Source of the DNA: Phaseolus vulgaris
Lineage: Eukaryota > Streptophyta > Magnoliopsida > Fabales > Fabaceae
Direction of reading: 5' to 3'
Assembly (NCBI RefSeq): GCF_000499845.2
Contig: NC_023751.2
Span: 36,135,309 to 36,199,308, forward strand
Length of the DNA stretch: 64,000 bases
Below, one piece after another: positions 10,637 through 22,984 of the stretch (the first letter of the stretch is position 1; every line of letters begins with the position of its first letter). The notes under the pieces are model-generated. The model had not been told where the DNA came from, did no database searches, and saw nothing but the letters and a program-made list of their open reading frames with translations. Both the position numbers and the translations under genes were made by a program.

Positions 10637-10980
10637 GTGAGGACGCTGTCTCTAGCCATTTATTTGATTCGTTTTTTGCTTTCTTCCTCCGCCGTTGCAC
10701 CAGTCAACCACCACCCTCTTCTGTTACGCCACCCCCACCTCACCATAATCTTCCTCCTTTCTATCCCTCTCCTTCTTCCTCCTTTCTCCACCCTTTTCCT
10801 CCTCCACCATCACCTCATGCCACCGTTTCTCCTTCTCCTCCTCCTCCTCCGCCACATCCTCAATCTCATTCCAAATATGCGTTGTTCCATCCACAAATCC
10901 TATATTGCTATTACGAGATGAAGTTAAGGATATATTTCATTGCGATCTTATCTCATAACCTATTGAAGATAGAATGGTAA
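10637..10980 (+). pseudogene. Broken proline-rich reading frame (formin N-terminus-like)
   Basis: One frame from 10637 gives a signal-peptide-like start (MRTLSLAIYLIRFLLSSSAV). A second frame, from about 10695 on, gives a proline-rich sequence: CTSQPPPSSVTPPPPHHNLP, then FYPSPSSSFLHPFPPPPSPH, SPSPPPPPPHPQS and a stop at about 10978. A signal peptide followed by such a tract resembles the extracellular start of class I plant formins or an extensin-like wall protein. A frameshift between the two parts and the absence of the transmembrane and FH2 domains make this a fragment. The assignment is tentative. Confidence 0.35.
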
Positions 10981-13900
10981 CGAAATCACCAAACCACAAA
11001 GTTGATAGTAACTCCTATAGATGTGAAAATATATGAAAGATGAGTTATTATTCTCACTTTATCTCTAATTTGATTTCACCAGTGTTTTGATCCTTTAATT
11101 TATATTTATTTGATATAATTGATATACTGTTGGTTTTTTTCTAATTGTGTTATTTTTTTAATAATAAAAAAAGTATGAAAGATGAGTTATAAACATAATG
11201 TGGAATGAATGTAAGCTTGGTAGAATTAATGATGCTAAGATTAGTTAGATTACGTAAGTAAATAAATAAGATTTCCTTAAAATTTGAAGAAGGAGAATCT
11301 TTTAGAATGTATCAATTATTTGATAAAGAGAGATAAACGTCTTCATCGAATTGTTGAACTATTATTAAAATAAAATAAAATAAAAAGTGTTTGACCAAAC
11401 TCAACTTCCTATTTGAAACATTTCTGACGCAACCCACAACACAATCTTACGAAAAATGATGTGTGGAAAAAGGATAACAATTCTTTGTCCATGAAAAAAT
11501 AATAATGAAAATAACTAGTGAATTTCAAAGCAAAATTATGGTGATTTACAGAAGAACATCTCTTCTACTTTTCTATATTTACCGTACAACCATATAAACT
11601 ATTATGTTATTGTATAATAATATTTTACTAAATAAATAATTATAAGGTAGATATTTTTAATGAATAATGGTAAGAAGATATATTTTTCCTTTGAAAAGAA
11701 TGTGTGTGTGAAAACGAAAACGAAACTCTGCGCGAGAGTTGTTAAGGTGCATGGCTTGTGCTACAAGATTAGAAACTGTCAAATGTGTGAGGTTATGTTC
11801 CCTTCACGTATTTTCACGGAACGTTAACGGAAATTGTATATTATAAACAAAGTAACTATCCGCGGTTGGCACACGGCTTACAGAGAGTCAAACGGCGTTG
11901 TTATAACAAACGCCGTCTGATAACCATAATACACGTTGTTAAATATAATGGCAATTTTTAAAAATACTCTTAAAGAGAAAAAAAATTAGGGATAATTATA
12001 GTTCTAGTTCCTCTCTGAACTTGTTTTAATTTTACTTTATAGATTGTTATGATTTTTAAAGGGTTTTATTTTTACTGCCAAATAAATAATAATAGATTTT
12101 AATCCATACATTATACAAATTTTTTTATATTATTTCACAGGATTTTTGTAAAATATATTATATAAATAAAATTATCAATTTTAAAAATATTTAATAATAT
12201 AATAAAATTCAAAGCAAAGAAGAAGATTAATTATTTTTTAATTCAATGGTTATGCCCATAAAAGTTTATATATTATCATCGCCCTCTTTTTCTTCAACTA
12301 GTAATAGAGTTAAAATATGCATATGAGATGTATATATTTTAAAGAATAGAAGTATACTTACATTTTAGTGTTTATTTTTCTTGATAAAACTCTTGCATTC
12401 TTTATAGTTTCAAAAATAAGTACTCACCACTCCTAATTTTAATATCAATCAAGACGTTTACTTTTATTATGTTTCTAATAAAATATTACTCATGTAGTTT
12501 ATATTTTTTAATAAAGTGATTTTATTTATTTTAATTAATAAAAATAATTTATTAACTAAAATTCTAAAAATAATTATTGAAATATAAATACTATACATTA
12601 ACAATATGTAAAATTATTATATTATACTCCATTATATATTGTCTCATAAAAATATAAAAAATTATACTTTCTCAAAAATGTTAAAATAAACAAATAATTA
12701 TTAAATTTAAATATGATTTTAATACATATATAAATATGTTGTAAAAAGTATAAGTATAAGTTTACATAAAATAAGAAGTATATATCATTGTTATTTTATT
12801 AATAATATAAGAGATGAAAATATCTATTTTAAAATTAGAAAAAGTATGAATATCTATTAAAAAAGTCTCAAAGGGATGAGTGTATCTTTTTCCATATTTA
12901 AATTATTTAATTTTTATTTATAAAACACCTTTAGTTTTTATATTTTAAATATTAAGTTTTGTTCCACTATTTTTTATTAAACTTTATCCAGTATGTGTTA
13001 TTTATAAATAAAAGACAGCAAGTGTCATTACTTTGTTAAAAACATAAGGAAGAGACAAGTATAAGAAATTTATGATTGTTATTTTATTAAAAACTTGAGG
13101 AAGGTATGTATAATTGATCATAGTCTCTAGGTGTGTAAGTGTATGTTTTTGTTTTTGTTTTTATTATTCTTGATATTACATTAACATATATTTTATTTTT
13201 TTTGTAAAATTTAAATGTGTTCACTCTAAAATCTAAATTTGTATAAACGAAACATAGTATGTGGAGATGTAATGTAATTTTTTGTTTTTATTATTGTTGA
13301 TATTACGTTGACGTGTACTGTATTTATTTTTTGTTTATTTACAATAACTGTAATAATTTAAATGTGTTTACTCTAAAAATTAAATTTATTTTATTTTTTA
13401 AAATTTTGATTTACATTGTTATATATAAATATAGACGGAATTTGAAAGGGAGATTAATTAAACTTTATAAAATCTAGAAGATTTTTTAAAGGATGAACTA
13501 TATCTCTTTTCGAATTAAGTTTTCCTCTTAAGATAAAACAAATTTAAGCTTATACAAATATCTCTAAAAAAATTATTAACTAATTATATTGAAAAAATTA
13601 TATATTATTTTATAAATTAAAATATTGATATTTTATTAGAAAAAATTACAGTCTACTGTCGTGATACAGAAACAAACAGAGCAACCCACTATATCGAATA
13701 GAACCTATAGACAGGATAGTTGAAACGAAAGGAGACTTAAAAAAAATTAAGATAAAAAATAATAACTAACTATATTAATTAAATTAAATATTATTTTATA
13801 AATTAAAAAATTATTAATATTTAAAGTAATTTTTATTATTAATAAAAATTTATAAATTATTATCTAAGATTAGTTACAAAATAATTAATTAGAAAATACT

Positions 13901-14061
13901 ACTTTATATTCTAAATTTAATATTATTATTAATATTAATATTAACATTATATTATTAATTAAGTTATTATTATTAATAGTGTTATTAATATTATTAAGAA
14001 TATTTTTATTAAAAATAATAATATTATTATTATTATTGTAATTATTAATAATATTACTATG

Positions 14062-14092
<31 letters not shown>

Positions 14093-15240
14093 TATTAACT
14101 AATTACTAAAATTGAATTATGATTTAATCTATAATCACCCATTTTGTCAATTTAGGGACATGTAATTCTGTCTCTAAAAACAAATTTTTCTTTTATTGGT
14201 ACATTTTTGTTGAATACTGAATATTTTGAATAAAGGACCTTCAAAAGCACCTTGGATTAGAGAGCTTAATCACATTCAAAAACAAGATGAAAACAGTTAT
14301 TTTTACACCACTATACATAAATTTCTATTCTACAACTATTTTTTCTAATAAAATAATTTTATTTATTTTTAGAAAATATGCGTTTAAGTTCTTATGATAA
14401 ATCCACAATTCATTTTAATATATATAAAAAAAATATTAGAGTATTTATAGGATGTTCAAACACGTATATTTGAGCAATATTTGTTATCGTTATTAATGCC
14501 AGAGACGCAAAAGTTGACCATTTCTGAAGACACAGAGAGATTTGGAAGGAAATTACCATAATGGTAACCTGGTTTACAACATTCTTCTTCCATTCCCATG
14601 CTTCAAATTGCGTTTACTTGCATTAAAGAAAGGGAAAGAACAAAATCATTGATTAATTCATTTAAGTTTATTTATTGTTAAAGGTACACAATATTTATAT
14701 TTATTATTCAACTATTTTTATTTTGTGAATTTTATTCCTAAATTATTTCTTTCACATTTATTTGCATATATATTGATCAATTTTCTTGCATTTCATTTCA
14801 TCAAAGTGAAAGTGTAGATTACAAGAAATTTATTCCATTAATATATATGAAAATTTGTTTTGAAAAAGAGTTGAATAAACTTTTTATAAGAGAGAGTATA
14901 GATATTGATCATGTCGTGCACTTTGGTTTTGTTAGACTGTAATTCACGCGGGTTTGATTTAGAAGAGTAAGTTAACTTTTAATTTGTGTCAATGGTTTCT
15001 GTGTTGAATACGTTATTCTAACTCTTCTTTGTGTCAATGGATTTTTATTTTCTTTTTGGATTTGAAAGGCTTTGGAATTTTTTTATAAAATAAAGTAAAA
15101 TTAATTAGTTTTGTAATTTAAAATAGTACCGACATTAATAATGGAGTTATGTAGTATTTGGTGTAGAAATAGCTAAGTTTAAATAAGGTGGAATGCTAAA
15201 AAAATATAAACCTAAAATATCTTATGTGGTGAGTTTTTTA
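10981..15240. other. Long AT-rich non-coding region
   Basis: No gene supported. It holds long A/T runs, ATT/AAT triplet tracts at about 13860-14095, and a less AT-rich island at 11700-11940 with CCGCGG, several AACGG motifs and a near-perfect palindrome (ACGGCGTTGTTATAAC at 11892 and its complement). The island looks like detached promoter DNA, but no frame follows it. Confidence 0.5.
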
Positions 15241-15242
15241 TT

Positions 15243-15300
15243 ATTGTATAAAAATTGAAACATTTCCGTTTAATTTATTTATTTATTGATAAAAAAAAAG
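15243..15300 (+). mobile_element. LINE 3' tail
   Basis: GTATAAAAATTGAAAC, then TTTATTTATTTATTGATA and nine A: the same terminal pattern as the other LINEs, with no coding part. Confidence 0.55.
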
Positions 15301-16840
15301 TTTAACTCTCTGTTTTGATCAACTATTATGTCTTTTTTCATAAACTTAAAATATATTTTTGCGTAATTTGATGGTGGAGGTTCACGTATAGTTATGATGT
15401 CACAAATTAATATTAATCATATTCAGTCAAAATCTACATTATTATATATATGGGTTGGATTTATTTCTTTTCATATTTTCAAAATGGATTGCACGAAATT
15501 CTCTTATGAATTTCTATTTTATAAAATCATTTTTCATATACATATAAGGACTTGTTTTTTCTTATTGTTCCCACTTTGTTATTTTAACATGTGACTTCAT
15601 TATTAATTTATTTCGTACAGCTTTAAAAATTCTCAAGGAATATTTAAAATTTGTTTTTTAATTATATATTCAATTTATTTTCTTGACCCTCTCAAATCTT
15701 GGTTTAGATTTAATTTTAAATTTAACGAAAAAAAAAGATTAGTTTCTCGTTTTTATTATTTTTTCTTTAATAACTATCAGTTATTTACATTTTAAATTAA
15801 TTATTTTCCTTTTATATATATATTCCTTTTATATATATATATATATATTATTTTCTCCTTTTAGTTATAACGTAATTTTTACGTTTTTTTAAAGTAATTA
15901 TGCATGCTTTATAGTTTAAATATATTGTATTGGTATTTTTATAATTTATTTAAATAAAAATGTGTATGATATATACAAAATAGTTGTTAATTTGAATGAA
16001 AACATAGTCATTAATTATTATAAAAATGAATTCCGGTATGTTAATTGTTAAATAGGCTAATTCTTTCATGACCAAACCACCAATACTATGACTCACACTA
16101 AAACGAAATTTGGTTATTCTTAGCCTTCAAGATTATTACATTCCTCAAATCTTTTTATTTTATTTTATTTATTTTTTGTTAAATAAAAATAATAATAACG
16201 ATAGTGATGATCTAGGTAATGACAATGAGGATATATTTGAGACATATATGCTTCATATTTTAACAACACGATATTTTCAATAAACAATAAAATAAATAAA
16301 AATAAGATATTTGAGGATGTCTCAAACTTTATAAAAAAAATGTTTTCTCAACCCTTTTACAAACAGATTTCCTTATATCTTAGTGTTTTATAACCAACCA
16401 AAATAACTTTCAAAATATCTTAGTTGCCTCCTATTAACTTTCAAAACCCCATAAAACTCAATCAAAAAGACAATCACCCTTTACAACAATAATAGTCCAT
16501 CTTGCACTTCACCCGTCTCGTATAAAATATGGGAACTGCTTTTATTGGTCGGTCAGCATAAGTTTTTTTTTAAAATAATAAAAAATAAATTTGAATAAAT
16601 TTATTTTTTTCTTATTAAGTTAAATTTTTTTTATTTAAATAAATTAGGCAAATGGTTTCAGAGTATTATTCTCACATATGAACAAAAAAAGTTTTAATGA
16701 TGTTTTGATTTTTGGTGAAATTTAAATTTCAATTAAACTAATAAATTGACTAATAAAATACTTCATTAAAAATATATAATTTTTTAAGATAATACATATA
16801 TACACATTATTACTATTCTAATGAAAAATAATATATATAT
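15301..16840. other. AT-rich spacer
   Basis: No gene supported. A 66-codon frame at 15394-15594 is hydrophobic and unlike anything I know. TA dinucleotide runs lie at about 15815-15850 and 16830-16850. Confidence 0.45.
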
Positions 16841-16850
16841 ATATATATAC

Positions 16851-17435
16851 ATATATTATAAAGGGATTCCCCTCTTAACTGTTTTTAATTTTTTTTCCTA
16901 TTTTATCCTTATATTAATATTTAATTTTATTATTGTATTATGGTCATTGTATCATTTCTTATTCCCCTCTTAACTGCTCTTAATTTTTTTTTCCATTTTA
17001 TCCTTACTTAATAATTTATTGTATTAATTTATTTTGGTTATTTGGACATTTTATAATTTCAAAAATTAATAAAATAATTTTTTAATTTATTTTATTTGTT
17101 ATTATTTAACTAGAGAGTGGAGAGAATGGAGAGAGTGGAGAGATTGATTAGTTACTTTTCTGTTTTAAAGATCTTCTTCTCTATTAAATAAAAAATTAAA
17201 GATATTTGTAATATTTTGTGGACCACTAGCAGGAGAGTGGAGATTTGATACGTTACTTTTCTGATTTAAACTGATATTTTTTTTATTAAAATTGATTTAA
17301 GAAACAAATTTTATGATTCTCCACTACACATAACTCACATATCCTACTTTTCACTTTCTCTCTCCTATATAGGTGAGAAAAATAAAAAAATACTAAAAAA
17401 ATAAAAAATGCGGATACACAGACACGTTTTATTAG
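16851..17435 (+). mobile_element. Degenerate Helitron remnant
   Basis: AAAGGGATTCCCCTCTTAAC at about 16860 matches the start of the intact Helitron at 18191, and a second start-like copy lies at about 16964 (ATTCCCCTCTTAACTGCTC). ATGCGGATACACAGACACG at about 17408 matches the beginning of its terminal hairpin, but the second hairpin arm and the CTAG end are gone. It is a decayed relative rather than a mobile copy. Confidence 0.55.
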
Positions 17436-18190
17436 AGAAGAGTGGAGAGAGAAGGGGTGAAATGTGAGTTTATGGACGGTTACTTTTTTTAGGCAAAAAC
17501 AATTATATATAAGAAAACTATGAAAGAGGAAGAATATAGAAACATCTTAAAAACTATTGTCTGATACTATTTGATATTCTTTCTACAGAGTGCGCGCAAA
17601 TTCAATTTTGGTATTCTTTCAACAAATTCAATTTTGGTGCGTTTTCTTTCATATTTCTCAAGCACAAGAGGAAGAAGGAGATAGAGAAGAAGAAATCGAG
17701 AAGTTCCAAGTTGTGATGCTCAGCGTGAGCAAACGCCTCCATTGTTGACCCTTCCAACATCTAAATGCAAGCGCACACAGTCTTCCTTGGCTGCCATTAT
17801 GCCTCCCGCCTCCTCAAAATTCTAATTTTGAGATTCTGAAATAGTGTATTATTGTTCCTCTTCACATTTCATCACAGCCACTCACCATGTATTTCGTTTC
17901 CTTAATGCTTCAAAAACTCTAATTTTTAATTCTGAAATGTGTATTGCTAATTTTCTTCATATTTAATCTCTTTTATTTATCTTATTTTGTTTTTCCTATT
18001 TCTTTATTGTATACATTTTATTTTATTTTTTCCAATAGATGTTTAGTTTATTTTATAAATTAATAACTTCAATTTCTTTACTCATTAAGAATCACATTAT
18101 TAAAATAATATTACATTTTATTTATTGTGATAAAAAATATAATTATTTAATTATTTTAAACATATTTAATTAAAAATATATATATCTATA
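17436..18190. other. Spacer with possible captured fragment
   Basis: Between the two Helitron copies, 17640-17830 is richer in G/C and purine-rich (CAAGAGGAAGAAGGAGATAG), and reads for about 45 codons without a stop (CDAQREQTPPLLTLPTSKCK). This could be a gene piece carried by a Helitron. I do not recognise it. Confidence 0.3.
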
Positions 18191-18777
18191 TCTATATATA
18201 AAGGGGATTCTCCTCTTTAACAACTCTTAATTTTTTCCCTATTTTATCCTTATATAAATATTTGATTATATTATGGACATTGTTGTCATTTCTTATTTTC
18301 TCTAAAATATGTAATATATGTGGAGGAACAATTTTAAATTGAAATAGAGGTTGGAGACTTTTTTGAATTGAAAAAGTGGTTACTTTTCAAACAGTTGCAT
18401 AGAAAGAAGAATGTCTCTTCAAATTTGAGAGAAAGAAAAATATTAGTGAAATACTGGAGAAGATGAATGGTTTTGAATTGCAAAAGTGGTTAATGTGTGT
18501 GACATTCTTAGGAAATAAAATTTGTAAAGAATAAAACACTTAGAATGATGATCAATTACTTGCATTGGTTAAGCCAATTCACACAAAGTATAATAATTTT
18601 ACATAATAATGATAATGTCATTTTTTATTTATAATATACTATAAATTTATATTGTTAAGATAAATGTGCAAATAATAACATTATTTATTCAAATTTTAAT
18701 ATTAAACATAAATATATATAAATAAAAAAATAAGAAATGCGGATACACAGGCGCGTGAGCGCCTGTGTTCCCGCTAG
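18191..18777 (+). mobile_element. Non-autonomous Helitron, 587 bases
   Basis: Starts TCTATATATAAAGGGGATTC after an A and ends CTAG before a T, as Helitrons insert between A and T. Nine bases before the end sits a perfect 10-bp hairpin (ACACAGGCGC, loop GTGA, GCGCCTGTGT; 18745-18768). No Rep/helicase is encoded, so it depends on an autonomous relative. Confidence 0.85.
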
Positions 18778-19128
18778 TATATATAATGATAATACTATAT
18801 TTAAATTTTATTATAAAAAATACTAAGATCTGAATACTACATTTAGTATTTGATGAGTATTGAAACTTAAATAATTTATACATTTCATAAAGACAAAAAA
18901 AATTATAAAATTATTATCAAAATATGGGGTGCAGAAAGAAATTCTTAAAATTTTAAAATATGTGAGTTATGTAAGCCAAATTGTCCAGTCTCGCACTTGG
19001 GGGTTATGCATAGCAAGCCTAAGCGAGTCGGCGGATTGAAATAGGCAACCTGCATCGTGTTTTTCTTAATGGCCCATGGGTTGGCTTGTCTCGCTTTGTC
19101 ATCCCTAAATGAAAGTGCATACTGCTAA

Positions 19129-19474
19129 GGCAATTTCTTCCTGCACCATATCACTTTTAACTTGCATCCTATCACTTTTTTTAAATTTCCAAAATTACCC
19201 TTATTTTGTATTTAAAAATCTAGAATAATAAATAAAATTCAAAACTAAAAAAATACATTCCAGATAAAAAAATCCAAAATAAAAAGTTGAAAATACATTC
19301 CAAATAAGAATTTCTGAAATTTAAAAATGTGCTATGAAAATTTAAATCCAGAATATTTCCGTAAAAAGTGTTCCACACCCTCTTTTTATTTCGTCATTTT
19401 TGGGGGTACTTTTGTCATTTTAAATAACAAATTGGGTGTACGTTAGGATTGATATGGTGCAGGAAGAATTTGCC
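19129..19474. mobile_element. Mutator-type MITE, 346 bases
   Basis: Ends are 25-base inverted repeats with one mismatch (GGCAA(T/A)TTCTTCCTGCACC). Nine-base flanks, TACTGCTAA on the left and TACTGCTGC on the right, agree at 7 of 9 positions, fitting the 9-bp target duplication of Mutator-like elements. The interior is AT-rich and non-coding. Confidence 0.75.
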
Positions 19475-19925
19475 TACTGCTGCTACTGCTAGATACAATC
19501 AATTAAGCAAAAATTCTTCCACACCACGATCTCTCAAATAATTATAATTGTATGTATAGTCGTATATTTTGGCCCTAACTCCTCAATTCAGATTAACTAA
19601 TAGCACTGGCCATTAACCCACCAAAACAAAGAAACCTATCTTGCAAGCTCCACAAAAGTTATTTTATAACCCCGTAACCTATTGAAGATTGATTTGCAGT
19701 GCCTCAAAAATGTGTTTACTGCAATGTCCTTCAACAATCTACCATGGATATTTTTTTTACCCTGATGTCAACATCTGAAGCTAAATTGTATGCGTGATTG
19801 AACCTTCTTTCAAATTTTAAATCTTGCAAAAAAACGAAAGCATCCAACCTCCCAACAGAATAAGATTATACCATTATAGGCACTAATAAAAGCAGGAAAA
19901 AGAAAGACATAATCAATGTATAATA

Positions 19926-20242
19926 TGTTGATTTTGGCTTAACCCAAGTTCCACATCGGTGGGTTCATTGTTTGTGAAGGAGGTTTGAGGGTTATATATT
20001 AACATCCCCTCCTTCACTGTTATATATCCCAATTTGTAATATCTTCTCTCATAATAATAAAAGTGAGTTGTTTTTGCTGTGCTCGGAGATTAGGCTAAAT
20101 TGGTCGAACTCCGTTAACAATTTTCGGGTGTGTTTTTCCTCTTTATCTCTTTTATTATTTCGCTTTATTTATTCAATATTATTTGTCGGGTAGCTTTGTT
20201 AGGGTTTTGTTTTAGTGGGAAAATTACCTGTTTTTCCCAACA
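19926..20242 (+). repeat. 5' LTR of the compact Copia element
   Basis: 317 bases, TG...CA. It contains CCACATCGGTGGGTTC near its start, a TTATATATTAA TATA-like region and AATAATAAAAGTGAG, a likely polyadenylation area. Confidence 0.92.
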
Positions 20243-20321
20243 AGTGGTATCAAGAGCCGAAGGTTCGCCTTGGGTTGTTTGAAATTATTTGTAATATTGA
20301 ATATTATATTGTGAGTTTGTA

Positions 20322-21743
20322 ATGGCAAATCAAGAAGAAGAAGCGAAGAATGTATCCAGAGTGTCGGGCTCCTCGTCATCATGGTCGAGGTTCCCGGTGT
20401 CCACCTTGAAATTGGCGGTGGAAATATTTGATGGCACTGGACATTTTGGCATGTGGCAAGGAGAGGTCTTGGACTCTCTTTTTCAGCAGGGTCTTGATAT
20501 TGCTATTGAAGGAGAGAAACCAAAAGAGGTAGAGGAGAAAGATTGGAGCATCATCAACCGGTTGGCATGCAGAACTATTCGATCCTGCCTGTCCAGAGAG
20601 CAGAAGTACGCTGTAAAAAACGAGACTTCTGCACACAAACTGTGGAAGGCATTGGAGGACAAGTTTCTGAAGAAGAGTGGTCAGAACAAGCTCCTTAAGT
20701 GGAAAGCTGAAGTTGAAAACCAGACAGGAAGGAAGATTAAGGTTCTCCGAACAGACAATGGAGGAGAATACAAGAGTGATCCGTTCCTGAAGGTATGTCA
20801 AGATTGTGGCATAGTTCGGCACTTCACTGTTAGAAAAACACCACAGCAGAATGGGGTGTCGGAGCGTATGAACAAGACACTTGTGGAGAAAGTTCGTTGT
20901 ATGTTGTCTAATGCTGAGTTAGGCAGAGAGTTTTGGGCTGAGGCTGTGACATACGCTCAACATCTCGTCAATCGTTTGCCATCATCTGCTATAGATGGCA
21001 AAACCCCGTTAGAGGTATGGTCTGGAAAACCTGCAACTGATTATGATTCTTTGCATGTTTTTGGTTCTATTGCATATTATCATGTGATTGAATCAAAGTT
21101 GGATCCACGGGCAAAGAAAGCTCTTTTCATGGGTTTTAGTCATGGAGTGAAGGGATACCGTTTATGGTGTCTAGAGGCAAAGAAGACGATTATCAGCAGG
21201 GATGTTACCTTTGATGAATCTGCCATGTTAAAGAAGGTAAATCCAGAAGGAGCTGATAGTACTCCACAACAGGTAGAGTGTGTTCGGAAGCAGGTGGAGT
21301 TTGAGCAGACAGTGGTGATCCCAACACGAGATACTATAAGTGACTCTCCTATGGCAGAAGAAGAGTCAGATGAGGAAGAGGTTCCTACCCAAGAATCTCA
21401 ACAACAATCAGCGCCAATTGCAGTTAGAAGACAGAGACGAGATATTCAGAAGCCTGCTCGTTTCATGGATATGGTTGCCTATGCACTTCCAGTTGTTGAT
21501 GACATTCCATCCACTTACCCAAAAGCCATTCTGAGTTCAGAGAATGGTAATTTGGCAGGTGCGATGGAAGAGGAGATGCAGTCTTTGAAGAAGAACAAGA
21601 CGTGGAAGCTGGCACAATTACCAAAAGGTAAGAAGGCAATTGGATGCAAATGGGTATTTGCAAAGAAAGAAGAATTTTCTAATAAAGAAGATGTTCGCTA
21701 CAAGGCAAGGTGGTTACAAGGGCCAAGTTTGAACATTGTTTAG
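20322..21743 (+). CDS. Gag-integrase fusion ORF of the compact Copia element
   Basis: One uninterrupted 473-residue frame. Residues 1 to about 124 are the N-terminal gag domain (AVEIFDGTGHFGMWQGEV; LWKALEDKF). It then jumps in frame to the integrase core: WKAEVENQTGRKIKVLRTDN with D145, and PQQNGVSERMN with E181, exactly the D-x35-E spacing, then the C-terminal integrase region (LHVFG). It ends at the first residues of reverse transcriptase (GCKWVFAKKE). The rest of gag with its zinc knuckle, protease, the integrase HHCC domain and first catalytic Asp, and nearly all RT and RNase H are deleted. A second junction near 21720 joins the RT start, one frame off, to the polyprotein tail at about 21725-21768. 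Such a protein might still bind gag partners but cannot be a working integrase. Whether it is made is unknown; the open frame may simply reflect youth. Confidence 0.9.
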   Translation: MANQEEEAKNVSRVSGSSSSWSRFPVSTLKLAVEIFDGTGHFGMWQGEVLDSLFQQGLDIAIEGEKPKEVEEKDWSIINRLACRTIRSCLSREQKYAVKNETSAHKLWKALEDKFLKKSGQNKLLKWKAEVENQTGRKIKVLRTDNGGEYKSDPFLKVCQDCGIVRHFTVRKTPQQNGVSERMNKTLVEKVRCMLSNAELGREFWAEAVTYAQHLVNRLPSSAIDGKTPLEVWSGKPATDYDSLHVFGSIAYYHVIESKLDPRAKKALFMGFSHGVKGYRLWCLEAKKTIISRDVTFDESAMLKKVNPEGADSTPQQVECVRKQVEFEQTVVIPTRDTISDSPMAEEESDEEEVPTQESQQQSAPIAVRRQRRDIQKPARFMDMVAYALPVVDDIPSTYPKAILSSENGNLAGAMEEEMQSLKKNKTWKLAQLPKGKKAIGCKWVFAKKEEFSNKEDVRYKARWLQGPSLNIV

Positions 21744-21876
21744 ACTTGGTTAATATTTTGCACATTTGAAGTTGGCGCCCAGAGGCGCAAATTTGAAGCA
21801 CTGCAAAGTTTGTTTTTGTTATGTTTTGAGAATATTTGTTTTAGGTGGGACTTGAAATTAAGCCAAGGTGGAGATT

Positions 21877-22193
21877 TGTTGATTTTGGCTTAACCCAAGT
21901 CTCACATCGGTGGGTTCATTGTTTGTGAAGGAGGTTTGAGGGTTATATATTAACATCCCCTCCTTCACTGTTATATATCCCAATTTGTAATATCTTCTCT
22001 CATAATAATAAAAGTGAGTTGTTTTTGCTGTGCTCGGAGATTAGGCTAAATTGGCCGAACTCCGTTAACAATTTTCGGGTGTGTTTTTCCTCTTTATCTC
22101 TTTTATTATTTCGGTTTATTTATTCAATATTATTTGTCGGGTAGCTCTGTTAGGGTTTTGTTTTAGTGGGAAAATTACCCGTTTTTCCCAACA
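21877..22193 (+). repeat. 3' LTR of the compact Copia element
   Basis: 317 bases, differing from the 5' LTR at six sites (five transitions, one C/G transversion), with no indels. Confidence 0.92.
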
Positions 22194-22379
22194 TAATATA
22201 ACTTTATAGAATTCAAGCAAGTGATGGGGTCAAGAGACCATTGAACACATGAAAAAGATGCAGAACTTATTTTTCCAGTAATCCAAGAACAAGTTAATGC
22301 GAAAATTTCCATAGGATCCACCATTGAATTTCTAAACACTATGTTGTTTCTTTGCTTTCATATTTCACCTATTATTGTT

Positions 22380-22890
22380 ATCCACACAACACCTCATATA
22401 TCGTGAGCATCTTTGTTTAAAGTGAAACTAATTAACAACATGCCTAAAGTTTTGGTTGGGTTCATTGTGTGACACAGTTGCCTCTCCTATCCACAAAAAA
22501 ACATGAGTTCTAAACTTCTTTGACAATATTACATGTTAAGAATAAATGGCTTATTGTTTCTTCTTTCTCACCACACATCACACACATATTACTATCCATC
22601 GTTACTCCTCTTCTCCTTAAATTGTTTTTTGTGACCACTTTATTCTTAATGACTCTTCACGCTAAATTTGAGTTGAAGGTAAGGCTTTGATATTCCAAAA
22701 ACCTTCAAACACATCCCTTTCCTCTCCTGTGTTGTCCATGAGAAGAAAATTATATGTTGATTTCACAGTGTAAATTAGTGAATTTTCTCTTTTCCACTTC
22801 CATTCGTCTTCCCTTTCCAAATTTGATGTTTTAATAGCTAAATTGTGTTGAACTTGAAGCTTTGATGTCTCCAAATCCATGAAGATTGCT
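22380..22890 (-). pseudogene. LINE ORF2 fragment (zinc-binding region)
   Basis: The minus strand reads WKRENSLIYTVKSTYNFLL, then VFEGFWNIKALPST and, after a frame change, RVIKNKVVTKNNLRRRGVTM and CVMCGEKEETISHLFLTC. This is the CxxC...H zinc-binding segment at the end of plant LINE ORF2. It lies 190 bases from the compact Copia element. Dead by frameshift and truncation. Confidence 0.82.
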
Positions 22891-22984
22891 TGAAGACTAG
22901 GTTGTTGCTTGTGGGCATGGGTTGTAGGTAGATTAGAATTTGTAGTTCACTCTTAGCTTAATTCAAAACTTAATCAATCAAGTT

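Larger units (their letters stand above)
19921..22198 (+). mobile_element. Complete non-autonomous Copia element with target duplication
   Basis: Two 317-base LTRs (19926-20242 and 21877-22193) run TGTTG...CAACA and are flanked by a perfect 5-base duplication, TAATA. A primer-binding site (TGGTATCAAGAGCC, from 20245) follows the first LTR, and a purine tract (AAGGTGGAGATT) precedes the second. The LTRs differ at six positions (1.9 percent), so insertion was recent, perhaps under one million years at commonly used grass LTR rates (an assumption). The interior is only 1.63 kb and lacks most pol functions, so proteins from a full-length relative are needed for movement. Confidence 0.93.

Noticed and set aside
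20379..20822. 147-codon minus-strand frame inside the compact Copia element
   Set aside because: It lies opposite the clear gag-integrase frame and has no domain of its own; a strand shadow.
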